Origin: Bugula neritina
Lineage: Eukaryota; Bryozoa; Gymnolaemata; Cheilostomatida; Bugulidae
DNA: 64,000 nt
Reading direction: 5' to 3'
Assembly (NCBI GenBank): GCA_964035545.1
Contig: OZ037772.1
Coordinates: 4,683,733 to 4,747,732 of the forward strand
Position numbers and translations under genes: made by a program
Part shown: piece by piece, positions 59,677 through 64,000 of the stretch
How the letters are laid out: each line of letters begins with the position of its first letter
How positions within the stretch are numbered: the stretch's first letter is position 1
The notes under the pieces: generated by a model
The model's database searches: none
What the model was told of the DNA's origin: nothing
What the model saw: only the letters and a program-made list of their open reading frames with translations

Positions 59677-62435
59677 TTACTTCCCGACAGCTATGCATAC
59701 CGGCAGAGGGCTAACTGGCCAGTTGCCCATTGTGCAGGTTATCATGGAGGGGGTTCCAGCTTGTAGAGCAAAACCTGCCATACAGCTGTAACTGGCCACA
59801 GGATAAGAGATAACAGCGGGGTTGGAGTTTGTTACTGCAGGAGGCGCTGGGCAGATAAATGCTGTAAAATATGAAAATTACTACTGAGGAGACAACTTCA
59901 AATTTATATAGAGAACTCAGGTAGACGTCAACGTAGAGCAGATAATCACATAATAAGGTACACAGAGAAAATCGCCCATTGTTTTTAAAAAGGAAAATTC
60001 TACAAATTTTGTGAAACAGAAAATTACAAACAAGTACTGAGAAAAAATTTCAAACTTTTTTGTAGAAGACAGTTACATACTACTGTGGAAAAGGTAGATA
60101 CATGTTTTTGTAGAGGAGGCAATTCTATATTATCATTAAAATGCCAATCACAAATCAGCGAAGAGAAGACAATTACAAAAATGTATATAACATACAGCAT
60201 AATGTAATTGTAGAGAAAGTGTAACACTGAATAAGTGATGAGAAGATAATACTCAATAAGGATATAATTACTTTAAGAAGATAACCTTCAGAACTAGGAA
60301 TACAATAGTATTATAATTTAGTAGACTGTGGTTAACTTTACGGTACTAGTATTGCAATTTATTGAGGCCACAGCTTATGATAATTTGCAGAACTAGAAAG
60401 ATATTTATACATATAAAATGGCTTGAATAGTTGAATATAGTTGTATTTTTGGAGACTGAACCATGATGCTTCAAAAAGTTATTTGCAAAATAAAAAAGGT
60501 ATTGGGGACAATGCAGTCATATAATCAAAGTGAATTGATGAATAGGATTGATTGTCTCTATTTAGATTTGATTGAACCAAAATTCTATAATGAGCTATAA
60601 ATACAACAAACTACGTTAGATTAAAAATTTCATCTTTTTCATATTTTTGTGATTGAAAATAGCAGTCAAAAGATGCAGCCTCAAGAAGCTTCAACAAATC
60701 AATATAAAGCTAACGTTTTGCTGTAAGCTTTATATAGGTCGAATAGAATAGAATTTCACTTACGGTTACAGGCGACTACAGGCCAAGTGCCGGCTGTACA
60801 CTGGACAGTTGAGGACATCTGGATGGACACACCAATTCGGTAGTTTGCGTTGCAGGTGTAGGTGGCTGAAAGACCGTTGTTACTAGTTACCGGTACCCCA
60901 GCATTATTGATGTTTGGTGGGACCGGGCAAGTACCTTCAAATCAAAGACAACACATATGTAGTCAGGGAAACAACTCCTCTTAAATGATTTTATATGTAT
61001 TGTTGATAAGGCTACAATTTCAAACAAAAAAACCTCTAAGAAGTTATATAACTCACGGACACACTGGGGCGTAGAGGCTAAGAGTATAGACTAAGAAGTT
61101 ATATAACTCACGGACACACTGGGGTGTAGAGCTCCAGGACCTGAGGAGAGTGTTACACTGAATAACAATCTGAGTAGTAGCCGTGTTTGTTGATATCACG
61201 AATCCGGGCTGACAGGTGTAGGTAGCTGAAAGGCCGTCTGCGGAGACAGTTGGTGGTTGGAGGTCATTCAGAGCATTTGGTGGAGTGCCACAAGGAGAGG
61301 TGGATCCAGGTGCGCTTGTAGTTCCTAAATAATATAGATAATCATCAAGGTTTTATTGAAAAAAAGTATGTCAGTATATGTGAGCTTGGCAAGTTGTGAG
61401 ACCTGTTTATTTCATTATTGTTATTTAATTTTATAGAAAATATATTTCAATAAAATATATTCATATTTATGAATGTGTATAATCATATAGTGCTACTAAC
61501 ATATCTCAATATAACCATGTAATTTTTTTCTTAGATTCACTTATCAGTATTTTAATATTACATATATTATACCATATCAAATAACCAACACCTATATAAA
61601 CTTATTTCAGTGCATGCATCAACTTCTCATCATTTACATAAATATCATAATAATATATCAATCAATATATGAATTAATATACACTTAGTGAATATATAGC
61701 GTAATGGTGTGATTTTTACTCCATTGCAACGACCTCTAAATAACAAAAAAGGCCCATTTACCTGCCACACAAATTGGAGGTCTTGCCAGACTGCCATTTC
61801 TTCTGCATCTTCTAGTAGGTCGACCCTGCAAGACGAAGCCAGATGCACAACGGAACCTAAGTACACCTCTTCTGAAGCCTCTCACAACGCCATTTGGGAA
61901 AGAGATTCTGTTACATCTTCTTCCTACAAAACGCTGCCACAGTCAACTTGGAAATGCTTACGGTGCTGTCAACCTAGAAACTATACATTCTTACAAAACT
62001 TGAAAAAGCTCATTGGTGTTAAACTCAAAAGTGATGGCTGCTATTAAACTTTAAAGTATTGACTGCTATTTTATGTAAAAGTGATCGTTACTGCTTAGCT
62101 TAAAAGTAATAACTATTTAACCTAATACTATTTATTTTTCTACTAAAAAGATGCTAAAGATCTTAGAAGATGACATGTGCTAGTTGATGCAGTTTTGCAT
62201 GCCGAGTCTAGACTTAGGACCAAACACTGACTACTAAAGAAGATTGAGTGGTTAGTCAGAAGCCCAACATAATCTAAACTATAATAACATTAAATGAGTA
62301 TACTAAGTTATTGAATTAGTTTTCTGTCATTCACTTACGAGGTCTCCCGTTCCTCCTTCGCTGTGCATCTGATAGGTCGAGAATCACAGCGATGCACAGA
62401 GCCAGCACCAACAGTGTGAAAATAGAGGGCTTCAT
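59677..62435 (-). CDS. Secreted protein with four CCP (sushi) domains
   Basis: Five coding exons, 62435-62339, 61923-61762, 61324-61112, 60934-60764 and 59861-59677, all joined at phase 1, give 275 residues. Residues 1-24 are a signal peptide (MKPSIFTLLVLALCIAVI, then LDLSDA). A short basic stretch QRRRNGRPRRR follows. Each later exon encodes one CCP: about 36-85 (FPNGVVRGFRRG, RFRCASGF, GRPTRRCRRNG, PPIC), about 97-157 (PPNA, ATYTCQPGF, WSSTPQC), about 159-214 (PPNI, ATYTCNANYRIG, TWPVVAC) and about 217-271 (PAPPAV, ASYSCMAGFAL, NWPVSPLPVC). CCPs usually mediate extracellular protein binding, as in complement and adhesion proteins; the partner here is unknown. A minus-strand AATAAA at 59374-59369 is a possible poly(A) signal. 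The signal exon resembles those of the two small peptide genes. Confidence 0.88.
61036..61131 (-). repeat. Tandem duplication covering the splice donor of CCP exon 3
   Basis: 61036-61076 and 61091-61131 are 41-bp direct copies with one mismatch. Both contain the end of the exon (CCCCAGTGTGTCC) and the donor GTGAGT. The copy at 61091-61131 spans the real donor (last exon base 61112). The other lies in the intron and has no acceptor of its own. Confidence 0.92.
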
Positions 62436-62773
62436 CTGAAGATACATATGCAACAATATAATTATATAGAAAATAATAATATGTATCAGTTTAACTAAGA
62501 AATCATATTAAATCGTTATACACATAATCATTGGGCAAATTCACATGCGTATTCAGCATTGCTTAGATATCATTTTACTATTGAGCTTATAATGTTAGAA
62601 ACCTTATAATATATTTTAAGAAATGATTTTATAAATTTTCAGATAAGATATTTTACATACATGTATGATCTCTAAAATTTTGATATTATAATTTGCAGAT
62701 CGAGTTGGGAAAATGTTATAATGCTTTCAATAAGAATGTTTATAAGATAAAAAAAGTGAAATATTTTTCCTAC

Positions 62774-62851
62774 CTTTTCTGTTGAACAAACTTTATTCTT
62801 CTCTTTTTCGAATGAATGTGAAGTTTCATGTTCCAACAGCCCTCTTTTATA
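62774..62851 (-). promoter_or_regulatory. TATA-box promoter and 5' untranslated exon of the CCP gene
   Basis: On the minus strand GAGTATAAAAGAGG has its TATAAAAG at 62851-62844. A donor AAAAG/GTAGGAAA ends the noncoding exon at 62774. Transcription would start near 62820. The coding exon follows an acceptor ATCTTCAG directly before the ATG at 62435. Confidence 0.7.
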
Positions 62852-64000
62852 CTCCTCATTCCGTTACAGATGAAAGCATTTTCTTAAAATATTTTTTAAT
62901 CTTTTGCTAAGTACCATAAATTATAATAATCTGGATTAATGTTGCGGAAAGCATGCCGAGTTTGAGTCAAGTTGAGGAAACGGCGTCATGGCCTATCAGC
63001 AGCATTTCAAAGTTCTAATGAGCTGTTTCCTTCGTCAACCGACTGTTTCCTGTTAAATGGTCAGTTCAACCCATTTTGTGACAACAGCTGAACTTAAAGT
63101 GTTAACTGAAGAAAGAGAACCCCACTAATGATTCTCAGTATATAATGAAATAGCACATTAGAATATGGTTACATATCAAATGAAATAGTGTATATTACAC
63201 TAAAATAGAATACTTAATATAATACTTAACAGTAGCTTACTTATAGGCACTTTAGTTTCATTATATAAATTGATCGTCACATTACTTACTTCTATATCAT
63301 ATTGAACCAGCATAATATACCTATACATACCATTTTCTCACCTTAATCCGCAATGCCTTGAATCACATGTGCTAAAATTCTATCCCTTCAAATCACCAGC
63401 TGTAATTCCATTCAAGCACTATTGCTTACACACACACGCACGCACGCACGCACGCACGCACACACGCACGCACGCACGCACGCACGCACGCACCTACACA
63501 CACACACACACAACTACACACACACACACACACACACCACACACACACACACACATATATGGGTGTTTTTTTTTGCTGAAACTCACCTGTACTTACAACC
63601 TTTGTTTGCTATAACTTGCATAAAGACTATAACTTTAGCATGCAGCTAATTGCTAACCAAGAGTGTCAAATAATAAAAACTTTATTCATCAATGTATAGC
63701 ACATGCTCCCAATAAACTATCTCATCATTACTTGTTGTTATAAGCTTACTAAACGATCTCATAGGTCTATACTTTGCTCCCATCACACTTTTACATAATC
63801 ATCTGTATTGTTTGGTCTTTTATACTGCTATATGAGATGCAATAATATATTATTGACCATCTGAAACTTCATATAGGTGATCTTCAGCTTATGGCATATC
63901 ATCTTACATGAAGTTTCCTAAATATCTGAACTGATTATGTAATTAGCAAACAAATCTTATATGCAAATATAAGATTAATAGCTCTGTGCAAATTAATTTT
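62852..64000. other. Upstream intergenic sequence
   Basis: No gene seen. It holds the AC/ACGC microsatellite at 63430-63557 and AT-rich sequence up to the window end. Confidence 0.45.
63430..63557. repeat. (ACGC)n / (AC)n microsatellite
   Basis: ACGC units followed by AC units with small CTAC and CC interruptions. His/Thr-only frames are artefacts. Confidence 0.96.

Overview
This is AT-rich animal nuclear DNA. Coding exons are short, separated by GT-AG introns, and lie among tRNA-derived SINEs, a decayed non-LTR retrotransposon, MITE-like inverted-repeat elements, long (TA)n and (AC)n tracts and a 26-bp minisatellite. The protein families seen (TRIM-type RING/B-box/coiled-coil proteins, a PAN-like plus fucolectin-type lectin, a secreted four-CCP protein) suggest a marine invertebrate, plausibly a lophotrochozoan. 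I cannot name the species from sequence alone.

I assembled six protein-coding genes by hand from splice sites and reading phase, all on the minus strand. Two are a tandem pair of seven-exon TRIM-like genes (4798-11390 and 17206-22770) with identical intron phases. Relic exons of a third, gene-2-like copy are interleaved with the first. Next come a two-coding-exon gene for a small arginine-rich secreted peptide (25037-26635), a five-exon secreted PAN-like/fucolectin gene (32549-35907), a second small basic secreted peptide gene (47589-48758), and a five-exon secreted four-CCP gene (59677-62435). The two peptide genes and the CCP gene share a similar signal-peptide exon, a phase-1 intron after it, a separate 5' untranslated exon and a TATA box. 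They look like one family whose mature parts have diverged or been exchanged.

The rest is mostly repeat-driven. 806-3783 is a terminal-inverted-repeat element with a LINE inserted in it. 37.7-59.3 kb is a mosaic of three related segments (copies A, C and B), each ending in the same 26-bp minisatellite, plus inverted and direct duplications of other local pieces. The flank just upstream of the first peptide gene reappears inverted at 44.3-45.3 kb, and a decayed CCP exon lies at 28.7 kb.

Functionally, the recognisable genes fit a defence or recognition theme: RING/B-box proteins inside the cell, and secreted lectin, CCP and cationic peptides outside. That theme is inferred from domain content; no function is shown by the sequence. 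Most of the remaining sequence has no gene I can support.
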